Positions 43,415 through 53,086 of a DNA stretch of 64,000 nt are shown here, piece by piece. Under the pieces are notes generated by a model that saw only the letters and a list, made by a program, of their open reading frames with translations, was not told where the DNA came from and made no database searches. This DNA is from Marinobacter halophilus (GTDB taxonomy: Bacteria > Pseudomonadota > Gammaproteobacteria > Pseudomonadales > Oleiphilaceae). Made by a program: the position numbers and the translations under genes. The stretch covers positions 434,001 through 498,000 of the forward strand of contig NZ_PXNN01000003.1 of NCBI RefSeq assembly GCF_003007685.1, read 5' to 3'. How positions within the stretch are numbered: the first letter of the stretch is position 1; each line of letters begins with the position of its first letter.

Positions 43415-45859
43415 TCAGCCGCCAATGCGACCGGTGCTCAGGTTGACGGCGGCGGGCTTCAGTTCCGTTAAGGGCCGGGGCCGCGATAACCGGTAACCCT
43501 GACCGAAGTGAATGCCCAGGGTGCGCACTTTCCTCAGGGTTTCGTCGCTTTCGATAAAGGTGGCCACGGTTTCTTTGCCGGCGGCTTCGGCAATCCGGTG
43601 CAGGGCGTCCACCATGATCTGCTGCACCGGATCACTGGCCAGATCGTTCATGATGCGCCGGTCCAGTTTGATGATGTCAACCGGCAGGTTGGCGGCCAGG
43701 CTGTAGCTTTCCACCGAGGCGCCGGCGCCTTCGAGTGCCACCCGGCAGCCGACCCGGTGCAGGGCATCGCACAGCACCGCCACTTCATCCGGATATTGGG
43801 TTGCGTGAGACTCCCGGATTTCCAGGCAGAAGCACCGGGCCTGGAACGGCGAGTGGGCCAACACCTGTTCCATAAAGTCGGCAAAGGTGTCGTCCAGCAC
43901 GGTCGCCAGTGACAGGTTAAAACCGCAGTATTTCAGTCGTGGTTCGAGCAGCCGGTGCTGGCCCAGAAAGTCCAGGGTTTGCCGGATAACTTGTCGGTCC
44001 AGGCGCTTGGCCAAATCAAAGCGCTCGGCAATGGGAAGAAACTGATCGGGTGTCAGCGGTGCATCGTGTTCACCCGTCCCGGGAACCCGGCACAGGATCT
44101 CGATGTGATCGCCCCAGGTAACACTGGCTACCGGTTTCAGGTTCTGGAACTCCAGAATCAGCTCCCCGTTATCCAGAGCTTGCAGCAACTGTTCAAGTTG
44201 ATGGTCACTGCCGTTGTTCACCAGCTCGCCGGCAACCGCGTGGGCGGTGTGGATGCGGTTTCGGCCGGAAGTCTTGGCGGTGTGGCACAGATCTGCAGCC
44301 TGAGTGAGCAGCTGTTCAGCGGGTTCGGGAGCGTCTTTGTCCAGTATCAGCAAGCCGCCGCTGGCGGTGGTCTTTAGCTGGCGGCCCTGCCATTTAAACT
44401 GGAATTGGGCGATCTGCTCGCGGATTTCCTCGGCCAGTTTGCGGGCTCTGGGTTCGGGGCAGTTTTCGATGAACAATGCAAAGGTGTCTCCGGATAATCG
44501 CGCCAGGGCATCCCGGTTGCGTACCCGCAGACCAAGAATGGCAGCCAGTTCGCGCAGATAGCGATCGCAGGTGCCGCTGCCGGCGGTTTCGTTGAATTGT
44601 TGGAAACTGTCGAGGTCGACAAACAGCAAACCATCCACGGATTGGCGTTTACGCTTATGCTTTATGGCCCGTTCCAGGTGCTCGACAAAGGAGCGTCGGT
44701 TCATCAGGCCGGTGATCGGATCGTGGCGCATGCGGTAGTCGCCGCTGCCATTGTGCTGAATCCGGTTGCTGATGTCTTTGGCCACGTGTACCGCGCCGAT
44801 CACCTCACCCTGTGTGCTCCGGATATCCTGGAAATGGAACTCGTAAACCGGTAACCCCTCGCCCTGGCGATTCAGCGGCATCTGCGCAACGAAGTGCTCC
44901 CGGTCAAAGGCCCGTTGCCACAGGCGTTCAATCAGCCGGCGTTCATTGGGAAAGTCACTGAGCAGAACTTTCAGGTTGTCACCGGGCCTGGGTTCCTGGC
45001 TGAACGCGCTGCTGAACTGGGCGGCCCAGGGCGTGTTGAAGTGCAGCAGATTGAGGTTGATATCGACCGCTACCACAAGATCAGGAGTGGCGCTCGCAGT
45101 GGCTTCAAGAATACGTTGGGCTTGCTGCCTGGCGTGGTCGTGACGCATGGCTTCGCTGTGATTGACCATCACCCCGCCGAGTTTTTGCACCCGACCCCCG
45201 TTTTTCAGGGCACGCCCGGCCAGCGTTACCCGCTGCACGTGTTGCCGGCCGGTGGTCATGACCAGCTCAAGGCTGAACGACTGCCCGGTGCGCATGCAGC
45301 GTCGGAACAGCGCCCGTACCCGGTTCTGACCCGTCTGGCAGTAAAACAGGGCTTGCTCCGGTGACAGCTCGGTGCCCGGGCGCAGTTCCAGTAACCGATA
45401 CATGCCGTCCGACCAGCTGATTTCATTAGTGGGTAGGTTCAGTTCCCATAAGCCAAAGCCGGCGCCCTGTTCCGCCAGAGTGAGCAGGCGGCTGTCCATC
45501 TCGCTGCTGTCTTTGAAGGCGATGGCTGCGTTGGCCGCCCGGTCGGAGTCGCGCACTTCCATGCGTAGGCCCAGGCTGGCGGTAAAAAAGAAGCCATCTT
45601 TGTGGCGGAAGGTGACGAGCACAGTCTGGCCGTTATCAAGATAATGCCGGTGCGCCGGTGCGAACGGATCGTCCTGTCGGGATGCCAGTACCCGTTGCAC
45701 CGGTTGCCCGGTAAGGTCGACCGAGGTGTAGCCAAACATGGACTCGGCATGGCGGTCGGTCTGAACAATGCGGCCGTCGTCGTCCACCCGCAGGCGGGTA
45801 GGGTGGATGGCCGGGCCGGCGGGGTCCGGTCGATAGCGTTGAATCAGGAATTCTTTCAC
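43415..45859 (-). CDS. PAS-GGDEF-EAL protein with both catalytic motifs degenerate
   Basis: 814 residues, soluble. Three PAS-like domains lie at about 20-115, 125-235 and 250-365. A GGDEF domain starts with DPITGLMNRRSFVEHL near 380 but carries SGDTF at 456-460. The EAL domain has EIL at 587-589, EIRESHA for the E-x-E motif, ALEGAGAS in place of DDFGTG, KLDRR, and ATFIES in place of AEGVE. Metal ligands for both reactions are therefore missing. The protein is more likely a c-di-GMP receptor or scaffold, like FimX or LapD, than an enzyme. It converges with argH and diverges from cyaA. Confidence 0.9.
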   Translation of the reverse strand: MKEFLIQRYRPDPAGPAIHPTRLRVDDDGRIVQTDRHAESMFGYTSVDLTGQPVQRVLASRQDDPFAPAHRHYLDNGQTVLVTFRHKDGFFFTASLGLRMEVRDSDRAANAAIAFKDSSEMDSRLLTLAEQGAGFGLWELNLPTNEISWSDGMYRLLELRPGTELSPEQALFYCQTGQNRVRALFRRCMRTGQSFSLELVMTTGRQHVQRVTLAGRALKNGGRVQKLGGVMVNHSEAMRHDHARQQAQRILEATASATPDLVVAVDINLNLLHFNTPWAAQFSSAFSQEPRPGDNLKVLLSDFPNERRLIERLWQRAFDREHFVAQMPLNRQGEGLPVYEFHFQDIRSTQGEVIGAVHVAKDISNRIQHNGSGDYRMRHDPITGLMNRRSFVEHLERAIKHKRKRQSVDGLLFVDLDSFQQFNETAGSGTCDRYLRELAAILGLRVRNRDALARLSGDTFALFIENCPEPRARKLAEEIREQIAQFQFKWQGRQLKTTASGGLLILDKDAPEPAEQLLTQAADLCHTAKTSGRNRIHTAHAVAGELVNNGSDHQLEQLLQALDNGELILEFQNLKPVASVTWGDHIEILCRVPGTGEHDAPLTPDQFLPIAERFDLAKRLDRQVIRQTLDFLGQHRLLEPRLKYCGFNLSLATVLDDTFADFMEQVLAHSPFQARCFCLEIRESHATQYPDEVAVLCDALHRVGCRVALEGAGASVESYSLAANLPVDIIKLDRRIMNDLASDPVQQIMVDALHRIAEAAGKETVATFIESDETLRKVRTLGIHFGQGYRLSRPRPLTELKPAAVNLSTGRIGG

Positions 45860-45998
45860 AGCTCACATGCCTCGTCTGGATCATCCGATTGCGGCGGCTG
45901 CCGTAGAGCGGTCATCCTTTTATTTTTTTACCGGTTTTGCCACGATTCGTTCATCATACGGACTATCTTGCTGAAAATAACCATTCGCCGGAGCTGCC

Positions 45999-48848
45999 TT
46001 GACCGTTCACGCACCGCCCATTGTTCTCGATTTCGAGGATGGCATTGATCGCAAAACCCTGCGACGGTTGCGGGACCGGTTTCTGCTGGTTAATCAACAG
46101 CGCTGGCTGCGGGCCCGCTCGGCGCTGACCTATCGACAACAAGTTGTGCTCGAGCTGTTGCCGCTGGTGTTTCATCGCAATCATCCGGCGTTGCCAGGCT
46201 ACCTGGACGGCGATTGCCCTCAAGGCATTGCCGGCTACACGCCGGCCGCTGAGGTACTGGATGCCGCCCGCCGGTTTGCCCGTAGTTTCAGTTACCGGGA
46301 TCAGGGCCGACGCAAAGCAGATCTGGACAGCCTGTTTCTGATGGGCAGCCCTGGCACTTTGGGCCACTCGGTGGCCAGTGATCTGGATATCTGGCTGTGT
46401 CATCGGGAAGATCTGCCCGAACACGGCATTCATTGCCTGGAGCGCAAGGCCGACAGCCTCTCACAATGGGCGGCCACGCTCGGGGTTGAGCTGCATGTGT
46501 TTGTGTTTTCTGCCGCGGACTGGCGAGCCGGCCGGCAGCGCGCCGAAGTCACCGGGGAAAATTGCGGCAGTGCCCAGCACTTCCTGTTGTTGGATGAGTT
46601 CTATCGGACCAGCATTCACCTGGCCGGGCAATACCCGTTGTGGTGGCTGATCCCGGCCGAAGCCGAAGCCGATTACGATCAGTGCCGGCGCCGGCTGGTG
46701 GAGTGTCGCTTCATCAAGGCCAGTGACTACATCGATTTTGGTGCGGTACCGTCGATTCCGCCGGAGGAGTTCCCCGGTGCTGGTATCTGGCAACTGTACA
46801 AGGGTATCGACGCACCCTGGAAAGCCATTCTGAAATTGCTGCTGATTGAATGCTATGCCACCGACGACTCATACCCGCTGCTGTCGGCCAGCTTCAAGCA
46901 AGCGATCTATCAGGGCCAGACCAGTGCTGATGCGCTGGATCCCTATGTGATTCTGTACCAGCGCCTTGAACAGTGGTTGCTGGCCAGTGGCACTCCCGAA
47001 CGGTTGGATCTGGTCCGTCGCAGTCTTTACCTGAAGGCTGGTCTGCCACTGACTCGGGCCGGCAACGCCGGTGACCAGTGGCGCATTGAACTGTTGCGCA
47101 GTCTGGTGCAACACTGGGGTTGGTCAAACGCCCGAGTGCAATCCCTGGACGACCGCCAACGCTGGCGGGCCGAGGAAGTAACCGCGCTGCGCAGAAGTGT
47201 GGTAGCAGAACTGACCCACAGTTACCGTTTACTGTCGCGGCTGGCCAGAGAGCAGGAAGCCCGGGCCGCCATCACCGCCAACGACATCAACCTGCTGGGC
47301 CGCAAACTGTATGCGGCTTTTCAGCGCAAGGCTGGTAAGGTTGAGCTGGTGAATCCCGGGCTGGTGCCGTCGCTGGCCGAAGAGAACCTGTCGTTTCATC
47401 ATCAGTCCGAGCAGGGAGGCGGGGGCGATGGCTGGCTCCTGTATCGGGATCTTGAGGACCCGTCCGACGCGTTTTGGCAGCCGGTGATCCGCCGTGCCGG
47501 TAATCTCGCCGAGTTATTGATGTGGTGTTACTGCAACGGGCTGCTCAGCCGGTCCACCCGGCTCAATGTGCGGGCGGGCAGGAGCGTGGCCACGGTCGCG
47601 GAACTGAAAGACATCCTTGAGGTGTTGTCCGGATTTCTGCCACTGCCGCTGGCGCCGGCATCCCGGGCGGCCCTGTCTCGGGCGGTGCGACCTTTGAAGA
47701 ATCTGTTGTTGATCAATGTCGCGGTGGATCCCCAGGCCCATCTGACCGAGAGGGGCTTGCACAAACTCAGTTCGCGCTCGGATTCGCTCGGGTTTAGTGG
47801 TGGCAGGGACAATCTGGTGGTGACCATTGACCAGATCACCCTGAACAGCTGGCACGAAGTCAGCCTGCAGCACTATGCCGCCGGCGATACTCTGATTCAG
47901 TGCCTGAAAAATGTGCTGGCGCCGGTGGCGATGAATCCTTCGCAACTGCCCGAGATTCAGGTGTCGGCGCCCAGTCGTGGCCATGGTCAGGCTATTGCCC
48001 GTCGGGTCCGGGAGTTGTTTGCCGATGTTCTGCGCCAGTTCTTCGCCGGCGGCTCGGGGCCGCACCCGTTGCGTTACATCATTGAAGTGGATCATCGCTA
48101 CTTCCTGTTGCAGTTTGCCGGCCAGGAGCCTGGATTTGTGGCCCTGGAAGACCGCGAGGCATTGATGGAGGTTTTGCTTCAGCCCCAGGAGCATTACCTG
48201 CCAGCGGTGCCGGACCGTCATGCCTTGCTGGATGAGCCGGTATTGAGGGCGGTCTGCCAGGCCTCAGAAGCCGGTAACATCCAGGTGTTCTGGCGGCTTC
48301 AAGACGAGCGCGGGCAGATCTGGGTGGTCGATGAACAGGGCAGCTTGTGGACCCGCTCGATCCAGGCAGGCCATCGCAGCCATCTGCTGGGCCCGCTGTT
48401 GCGCTTCCTGGACAATCTGGTCGAGCGGCGCCTGTTGCGCCAGGCCGACAACATCGACCCGGTGAGTGGCCTGCGTTGTTATGAAATGGTGCGCCGCGAC
48501 GGCCATTGGCTGGCCGAGAGCCGGCCGCAGCAGGAGGTCAGAATGCCGCCTTCGGGGCTGGAAGTGCAGGCCGTGGGGATCCAGCCAGGAGACAGCACGC
48601 TCAGGTTCGACATTTACTGCAACGATCAGGAATTCAGTGTGCAGGAATACGGTGATCGGCTGATTCCGGCGGTGGCGCATTACATCCGCTCGTTACGCCA
48701 GAGCGGTGAATCTTACCCGGTCTACCTGACCGACCTGCACCTGCCCCACGATCTGGACCCTCGGTTCTATCAGCGCGACATCCAGACCGGCCAGTACCTC
48801 TACTACCGTTCCAGACTCGAGGATGCCCTTAACAGTTATTTGTCCTGA
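45999..48848 (+). CDS. cyaA: Class I adenylate cyclase CyaA
   Basis: A 949-residue cytoplasmic cyclase making cAMP from ATP. It uses a TTG start at 45999 behind GGAG, as E. coli cyaA also does, which limits translation. The class I catalytic signature GSPGTLGHSVASDLDIW is at residues 116-132, with the two Asp metal ligands. LDEFYRTSIHLAGQYPLWW follows. The C-terminal regulatory half is long and complete. It diverges from the PAS-GGDEF-EAL gene with 139 nt between the starts, a region rich in T. Confidence 0.95.
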   Translation: MTVHAPPIVLDFEDGIDRKTLRRLRDRFLLVNQQRWLRARSALTYRQQVVLELLPLVFHRNHPALPGYLDGDCPQGIAGYTPAAEVLDAARRFARSFSYRDQGRRKADLDSLFLMGSPGTLGHSVASDLDIWLCHREDLPEHGIHCLERKADSLSQWAATLGVELHVFVFSAADWRAGRQRAEVTGENCGSAQHFLLLDEFYRTSIHLAGQYPLWWLIPAEAEADYDQCRRRLVECRFIKASDYIDFGAVPSIPPEEFPGAGIWQLYKGIDAPWKAILKLLLIECYATDDSYPLLSASFKQAIYQGQTSADALDPYVILYQRLEQWLLASGTPERLDLVRRSLYLKAGLPLTRAGNAGDQWRIELLRSLVQHWGWSNARVQSLDDRQRWRAEEVTALRRSVVAELTHSYRLLSRLAREQEARAAITANDINLLGRKLYAAFQRKAGKVELVNPGLVPSLAEENLSFHHQSEQGGGGDGWLLYRDLEDPSDAFWQPVIRRAGNLAELLMWCYCNGLLSRSTRLNVRAGRSVATVAELKDILEVLSGFLPLPLAPASRAALSRAVRPLKNLLLINVAVDPQAHLTERGLHKLSSRSDSLGFSGGRDNLVVTIDQITLNSWHEVSLQHYAAGDTLIQCLKNVLAPVAMNPSQLPEIQVSAPSRGHGQAIARRVRELFADVLRQFFAGGSGPHPLRYIIEVDHRYFLLQFAGQEPGFVALEDREALMEVLLQPQEHYLPAVPDRHALLDEPVLRAVCQASEAGNIQVFWRLQDERGQIWVVDEQGSLWTRSIQAGHRSHLLGPLLRFLDNLVERRLLRQADNIDPVSGLRCYEMVRRDGHWLAESRPQQEVRMPPSGLEVQAVGIQPGDSTLRFDIYCNDQEFSVQEYGDRLIPAVAHYIRSLRQSGESYPVYLTDLHLPHDLDPRFYQRDIQTGQYLYYRSRLEDALNSYLS

Positions 48849-48885
48849 GCGGCTGCCTCCCTCGCGGTACAGGGCGCGTGTCGGG

Positions 48886-48891
48886 TATACT
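48886..48891 (+). promoter_or_regulatory. -10 element upstream of lptM-lysA-dapF
   Basis: TATACT within CGGGTATACTTC at 48886-48891 lies 30 nt before the lptM start, leaving a short leader with the AGGGGA ribosome site. There is no convincing -35. Confidence 0.35.
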
Positions 48892-48920
48892 TCGCCCATT
48901 ATTCATCCAGGGGAACGGCT

Positions 48921-49112
48921 ATGCAGGTTGGACCATTGCACCGGCCACGGTTTGCGGCCTTGATACTGCTTGTGTTGATGGTTTCCGGGTGTGGCCAGAA
49001 AGGCCCGTTATACCGGGACGGCGTAGTGCCGGCGGCAGAGCCCGCCAGCGCTGCCAATCAGCCGGGCCAACTTGAAACAGCGACCGAAAACGAGGCGCCA
49101 CCACAGCGCTGA
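48921..49112 (+). CDS. lptM: LPS-assembly lipoprotein LptM
   Basis: A 63-residue lipoprotein. After a hydrophobic leader, the lipobox VSGC (Cys24) is followed by GQKGPLYRDG, the defining LptM/LppL/YifL motif. The tail is a short Ala/Glu/Gln-rich stretch. LptM binds the LptD/LptE translocon and helps LptD mature. Its position directly upstream of lysA is conserved in gammaproteobacteria. A good AGGGGA site precedes the ATG. Confidence 0.93.
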   Translation: MQVGPLHRPRFAALILLVLMVSGCGQKGPLYRDGVVPAAEPASAANQPGQLETATENEAPPQR

Positions 49113-49162
49113 TTGCCAGCGCCAACCCTTGTCGCCGCCCTGTCCAGACCTTCAGGAACAAC

Positions 49163-50413
49163 ATGGATCACTTCAACTATCGTAACGGCGAGCTGTACGC
49201 CGAAGATGTGCCGGTTGCCAGCATCGCCGAGCGTTTCGGCACTCCGGCCTATGTCTACTCCCGAGCTACTCTGGAGCGACATTACCGCGCCTACGACGAG
49301 GCGCTCAGTGGGCACCCCCATCTGGTGTGCTACGCGGTCAAGGCCAACAGTAACCTGGCCGTGCTCAACGTATTGGCCCGTCTGGGCGCCGGTTTCGACA
49401 TCGTCTCTGCCGGTGAGCTGGAACGGATACTTCGGGCTGGTGGGGATGCCAGCAAGGTGGTGTTTTCCGGCGTCGGCAAGCAGCCATGGGAAATGAAACG
49501 GGCGCTGCAGGCGGGCGTGCGCTGTTTCAATGTCGAATCTGATACCGAACTGGACCGGCTTAATGCCGTTGCCGGAGAGTTGGGGGTCAAAGCGCCGGTG
49601 TCGCTGCGGGTAAATCCGGATGTTGACGCCGGCACCCACCCTTACATTTCTACCGGTTTGAAAGAGAACAAGTTCGGCATCGACATTGCCGAAGCTCCGA
49701 AGGTGTACGCTCGTGCCGCCAGCCTGCCGAATCTGGACGTTCACGGTGTCGATTGCCATATCGGTTCACAGCTGACGTCGGTGTCGCCGTTCCTGGATGC
49801 GCTGGACCGGGTATTGACGTTGATCGACACCCTGGCGCAGCAGGGCATTCATATCCGCCATCTGGATATGGGCGGCGGGCTTGGCGTGACTTACGATCAG
49901 GAGCAGCCGCCCCAGCCTTCGGACTATGTCAAGGCGCTGGCGGAGAAGCTGGGTGACCGCAAGCTGGAGCTGATTCTGGAGCCTGGCCGGTCGATCGCCG
50001 CAAATGCCGGCATTTTGTTGACCCGGGTAGAGCTCCTCAAGTGCACCGAACACCGAAACTTCGCGATCATTGATGCGGCGATGAATGATCTGATCCGCCC
50101 GGCCCTCTACAGCGCCTGGCAGGCGATTATTCCTGTTCAGCCACATCAGCAGGGTGATGAAAAAAGCTGGGATCTGGTCGGCCCGGTTTGTGAAACCGGG
50201 GATTTCCTGGGCAAGGATCGCCATTTGCGATTGCAGGCAGGGGATTTGCTGGCGGTTCGCTCTGCCGGTGCCTATGGCTTTGTCATGGCGTCCAATTACA
50301 ATACCCGCAACCGGCCGCCGGAGCTGATGGTGGATGGCGACCAGGTGCATGTGGTGCGCCGCAGGGAAACCCTGGAAGACCAGCTGGGCCCTGAAAGTTG
50401 CCTGCCGGAATGA
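49163..50413 (+). CDS. lysA: Diaminopimelate decarboxylase LysA
   Basis: A 416-residue PLP-dependent fold-III decarboxylase that makes lysine from meso-diaminopimelate. The PLP lysine is Lys60 in [33 protein letters not shown] and [11 protein letters not shown] (substrate Cys) are intact, and [11 protein letters not shown] closes the C-terminal domain. It ends in an ATGA-type junction with dapF. The order lptM-lysA-dapF is the usual Pseudomonas-type operon. Confidence 0.97.
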   Translation: MDHFNYRNGELYAEDVPVASIAERFGTPAYVYSRATLERHYRAYDEALSGHPHLVCYAVKANSNLAVLNVLARLGAGFDIVSAGELERILRAGGDASKVVFSGVGKQPWEMKRALQAGVRCFNVESDTELDRLNAVAGELGVKAPVSLRVNPDVDAGTHPYISTGLKENKFGIDIAEAPKVYARAASLPNLDVHGVDCHIGSQLTSVSPFLDALDRVLTLIDTLAQQGIHIRHLDMGGGLGVTYDQEQPPQPSDYVKALAEKLGDRKLELILEPGRSIAANAGILLTRVELLKCTEHRNFAIIDAAMNDLIRPALYSAWQAIIPVQPHQQGDEKSWDLVGPVCETGDFLGKDRHLRLQAGDLLAVRSAGAYGFVMASNYNTRNRPPELMVDGDQVHVVRRRETLEDQLGPESCLPE

Positions 50414-50427
50414 ACGTGGAGCGTGAG

Positions 50428-51342
50428 ATGAACCCACAAAGACGCGGCCCGGGCCCGTTGCTCCGGTTCACCAAAATGCACGGGCTGGGAAATGATTTCA
50501 TGGTGGTGGATGCCATTAGCCAACAATTCCGGCTGTTACCCGAGACCATTCGTGAGCTGGCGGATCGTAACCTTGGCGTCGGCTTCGATCAGCTGCTGGT
50601 GGTGGAGCCACCCGGATTGCCGGATGTCGACTTCCGCTACCGTATCTTCAATGCGGATGGCTCGGAAGTGGAACAGTGTGGTAACGGCGCCCGTTGTTTC
50701 GCCCGGTTTGTCCGGGATCAGCGCCTGACCAACAAGCGCGTCATCCGGGTGCAGACCGCCAAGGGCGTGATCGAACTGAAGGTGGGCAAAGACGGTCAGG
50801 TCCTGGTGAACATGGGCGTGCCGGAGCTGAACCCACCGGCTATTCCGTTTGCCGCCGACTGTCAAAAAAATGTGTATACCGTCGAAGCTGATGGCCAGAC
50901 TGTCGAGCTGTCTGCGGTGTCCATGGGCAACCCTCATGGCGTCCTGCTGGTGGGCGATGTGGACAGCGCTCCGGTAGCGACGCTTGGCCCGCTGCTGGAG
51001 AAGCATCCGCGCTTCCCGTCCAGAGCCAACATCGGTTTCTTGCAGGTGGTTGACCGCCATCATGCCCGTTTGCGCGTGTTTGAGCGTGGCTCCGGCGAAA
51101 CCCTGGCCTGCGGCAGTGGCGCCTGCGCCGCGGTGGTCGCCGGCCAGTTGCGAGGTTTGCTGGATGCGCGGGTAGAAGTGGAACTGCGTGGCGGTACGCT
51201 GGTGATCGAATGGCAGGGGGATGGTACCCCTGTTATGATGGAAGGACCCGCAAAAACAGTGTTTGAAGGCCAGTTGCGGTTACCGGGTGATCCGCTCGTG
51301 CGTCGACGCAAAAGCCCGCGAACCCCCAAAACCAGGTCCTGA
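50428..51342 (+). CDS. dapF: Diaminopimelate epimerase DapF
   Basis: 304 residues from the ATG at 50428, which has GGAG 7 nt upstream. An ATG at 50410, overlapping the lysA stop, is an alternative. The two catalytic cysteines are present: Cys84 in [13 protein letters not shown] and Cys228 in [24 protein letters not shown] begins the fold. It epimerises LL- to meso-diaminopimelate for lysine and peptidoglycan. The C-terminal tail ([13 protein letters not shown]) is a basic extension beyond the E. coli length of 274. Confidence 0.96.
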   Translation: MNPQRRGPGPLLRFTKMHGLGNDFMVVDAISQQFRLLPETIRELADRNLGVGFDQLLVVEPPGLPDVDFRYRIFNADGSEVEQCGNGARCFARFVRDQRLTNKRVIRVQTAKGVIELKVGKDGQVLVNMGVPELNPPAIPFAADCQKNVYTVEADGQTVELSAVSMGNPHGVLLVGDVDSAPVATLGPLLEKHPRFPSRANIGFLQVVDRHHARLRVFERGSGETLACGSGACAAVVAGQLRGLLDARVEVELRGGTLVIEWQGDGTPVMMEGPAKTVFEGQLRLPGDPLVRRRKSPRTPKTRS

Positions 51343-51359
51343 CGGCTCAGGAGAACACG

Positions 51360-52112
51360 ATGACAGAACAAACGGCCCGCCAGAAGGCCGGCGAACTCAC
51401 TGGGGACCAGGTTGCAGACTACCTGCGGACCAACCCCGATTTCTTTGTTGATCAGGACGAATTGCTGCGCAGTCTGACCCTGCCGCACGATAGTGGCCGG
51501 GCGATCTCCCTGGTTGAGCGTCAGGTGCATCTGTTCCGTGAGCAGCGCGATACCTTGCGCCACGAGCTGGTGGAGCTGGTGTCGATTGCCCGCCACAACG
51601 ACCGTCTGTTTGAGAAGAGCAAGCGCCTGCTGATGCAGGTGATTGAAGCAAAAACTCTCAACGACATGGCGGCCGCTATTGATGACAGCATCCGTGGTGA
51701 TTTTGGTCTGGATGCGGCAACCGTGCTGTTGTTCAGCGACGAGGAATCTCCAGGCCAAGCTGAGGGTGCGTTGCACATCGTTGATAGCCGTGAAGCCCGG
51801 GAGCGGCTGGGTGCGTTGCTGGAAGGTGACCGTGCCGTGTGCGGTCAGTTTCGTGAAAGTGAGCGAGAATTCCTGTTTCCGGACCGGGACGAGCCGATCG
51901 CCTCGGTTGCGCTGGTGCCACTTCGCCATGACGGCCTGGTGGGTGTGTTTGCGGTGGGTAGTTGTGAGCCGGGGTACTTTGACCAGAGTATGGGGTCGTT
52001 GTTTCTCAGTTACATCAGTGACACCTTGAGCCGACTGCTGCCCCCAATGCTCAAGCGTTATGGTTCCGGAACGCCGGTGTCTGGCCTGGCGGTGGAGAGT
52101 GGTCAGGGGTGA
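51360..52112 (+). CDS. DUF484 family protein
   Basis: A 250-residue cytoplasmic GAF-like protein. The N-terminus TGDQVADYLRTNPDFFVDQDELL and LTLPHDSGRAISLVERQV is the DUF484 hallmark. A coiled-coil stretch and a GAF-type beta domain (ASVALVPLRHDGLVGVFAVGS) follow. DUF484 genes sit between dapF and xerC in many gammaproteobacteria; no activity is established. The stop overlaps the xerC GTG by 4 nt. Confidence 0.92.
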   Translation: MTEQTARQKAGELTGDQVADYLRTNPDFFVDQDELLRSLTLPHDSGRAISLVERQVHLFREQRDTLRHELVELVSIARHNDRLFEKSKRLLMQVIEAKTLNDMAAAIDDSIRGDFGLDAATVLLFSDEESPGQAEGALHIVDSREARERLGALLEGDRAVCGQFRESEREFLFPDRDEPIASVALVPLRHDGLVGVFAVGSCEPGYFDQSMGSLFLSYISDTLSRLLPPMLKRYGSGTPVSGLAVESGQG

Positions 52113-53083
52113 ATGTTCCGGAATCTTTGCCCAGCCCACCAGAGGCGCTTTCGGCGCCCCTGGCCGGGTTTGTCCGGCACCTGGCGTCGGAAAAGCGCCA
52201 TTCCCCCCGCACCTGCGAGCATTATCAACGAGATCTTCAGCGCCTAATGGCCTGGTTGACGGACACCGGCACCGCCGACTGGTGTGCTCTGTCGATTCAT
52301 GACATGCGGCGGTATGTGGCAAAGCTCAGCAGAGATGGCCTGAGTGGCCGGAGCATCGCCAGACACCTGTCGGCCATTCGCCGATTTTATACGTTTCTGC
52401 TTCGCGAAGGCCTGGCCCGGGATAATCCGGCCCTGGACATTCGCGCCCCCAAAAACGGCCGCCGTCTGCCGAAAGTGGCCGATGTCGACCAGATCAGTCA
52501 TTTGTTGGATGTCCACCCGGACGACCCGCTGGAAGTGCGGGATCTGGCCATGTTTGAACTGCTGTATTCCTCCGGCCTTCGGCTGGCGGAACTGGCCGGC
52601 CTGAATCTGAATGCCCTGGACCTGCGCGCCCGCGAAGTCCGGGTATTGGGTAAAGGCGATAAGGAGCGAATTCTGCCGGTGGGCGGCAAGGCGGTGTCAG
52701 CACTGAATCTATGGCTGGCGCAGCGGCCGGAGCTGGCTCATGAAGCCGAGCCGGCGGTGTTTGTCAGCCAGCGTGGCGATCGCCTGAGCCGGCGCAGTAT
52801 CCAGGCCCGGCTGGCACGTTGGGGCGTGGTCCAGGGGGCAGATCAGCGCCTGCACCCGCACTTGTTCCGGCACTCGTTTGCCAGCCATATGCTGGAGTCC
52901 AGTGGTGATCTTCGTGCGGTACAGGAGCTGCTCGGCCATGCGGACATTGCCACCACCCAGGTCTATACTCATCTTGACTTTCAGCATCTTGCCCGGATTT
53001 ATGACCAGAGCCATCCCCGGGCGCGGCGCCGATCTGCCCCTAAACAACTCGATAGCGACAGCGACCAGGCCATAAGGGAGTGA
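52109..53083 (+). CDS. xerC: Tyrosine recombinase XerC
   Basis: 324 residues with a GTG start overlapping the DUF484 stop (GTGA). The N-terminal SAM-like domain has HSPRTCEHYQRDLQRL. The catalytic domain contains the active Arg in SSGLRLAELAGL, a Lys in GKGDKERILP, HLFRHSFASHML and the nucleophile Tyr in TTQVYTHLDF. XerC with XerD resolves chromosome dimers at dif. It is about 25 residues longer than E. coli XerC, mostly through a C-terminal Arg/Lys tail. The gene continues into the GGDEF gene with a 3-nt gap. Confidence 0.95.
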   Translation: MNVPESLPSPPEALSAPLAGFVRHLASEKRHSPRTCEHYQRDLQRLMAWLTDTGTADWCALSIHDMRRYVAKLSRDGLSGRSIARHLSAIRRFYTFLLREGLARDNPALDIRAPKNGRRLPKVADVDQISHLLDVHPDDPLEVRDLAMFELLYSSGLRLAELAGLNLNALDLRAREVRVLGKGDKERILPVGGKAVSALNLWLAQRPELAHEAEPAVFVSQRGDRLSRRSIQARLARWGVVQGADQRLHPHLFRHSFASHMLESSGDLRAVQELLGHADIATTQVYTHLDFQHLARIYDQSHPRARRRSAPKQLDSDSDQAIRE

Positions 53084-53086
53084 CTC

